A stretch of DNA of 42,178 bases from Thermocrinis sp. (GTDB taxonomy: Bacteria; Aquificota; Aquificia; Aquificales; Aquificaceae). How positions within the stretch are numbered: position 1 is the first letter of the stretch; each line of letters opens with the position of its first letter. The stretch is taken from NCBI GenBank assembly GCA_009903855.1, contig WYEK01000085.1, positions 1-42,178 of the forward strand, written 5' to 3'. Under the pieces are notes generated by a model. That model did no database searches, was not told the DNA's origin, and worked only from the letters and a program-made list of their open reading frames with translations. Made by a program: the position numbers and the translations under genes. Positions 42,002 through 42,178 of the stretch are shown here, piece after piece.

Positions 42002-42178
42002 GGACATCTCTGACCCGATCTATCAGTTCATAAGGCTCTATCCCAAAGAGCTAAAGATAATTGATAGCTTTGTCTTTCAGAGGCTAAGGTATGTAAAGCA
42101 GTTGGGAGTTGCGCACATGGTTTTTCCCTCCGCCCAGCATACTCGCTTTGAACACTCCCTTGGGGTTATGAACTTGGC
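41994..42178 (+). CDS. HD-superfamily phosphohydrolase, N-terminal part (runs off window)
   Basis: Own translation: [61 protein letters not shown]. Confidence 0.85.
   Translation, partial: MFKDISDPIYQFIRLYPKELKIIDSFVFQRLRYVKQLGVAHMVFPSAQHTRFEHSLGVMNL

Overview
42.2-kb window from a thermophilic bacterium that looks like the Aquificales (inferred from protein style and gene order, not tested). The core is a long, densely overlapping minus-strand ribosomal operon: rplN-rplX-rplE-rpsN-rpsH-rplF-rplR-rpsE-rpmD-rplO-secY-adk-map-infA-rpmJ-rpsM-rpsK-rpsD-rpoA-rplQ-yggT-tlyA, followed by three unusual ORFs. Around it are rlmN, lepB, dnaK-hslO, guaB, rpsO-pnp-tRNA-Thr-dut, gltX, secD, a K+ channel, a CPA2 antiporter, an OmpA-like protein and a GGDEF/EAL protein. 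Two accessory zones stand out. The first (about 19.1-23.7 kb) has a tandem DUF29 pair with a near-identical 165-bp segment, a two-gene unknown cassette (one member NYN/PIN-like) next to G/C hairpins, and two GGCT-like genes. The second (about 39.5-42.2 kb) has a lone TnpB-like RNA-guided nuclease without a recognisable Zn ribbon, then an unknown ORF overlapping an HD-domain gene. Short repeats resembling the ends of the TnpB locus recur in both zones. Other notable points: the pnp stop codon lies inside a tRNA-Thr gene, SDR and guaB are divergent and apparently leaderless, and two degenerate enzyme-like proteins sit at the tail of the ribosomal operon. All homology calls come from reading motifs; no searches were run.
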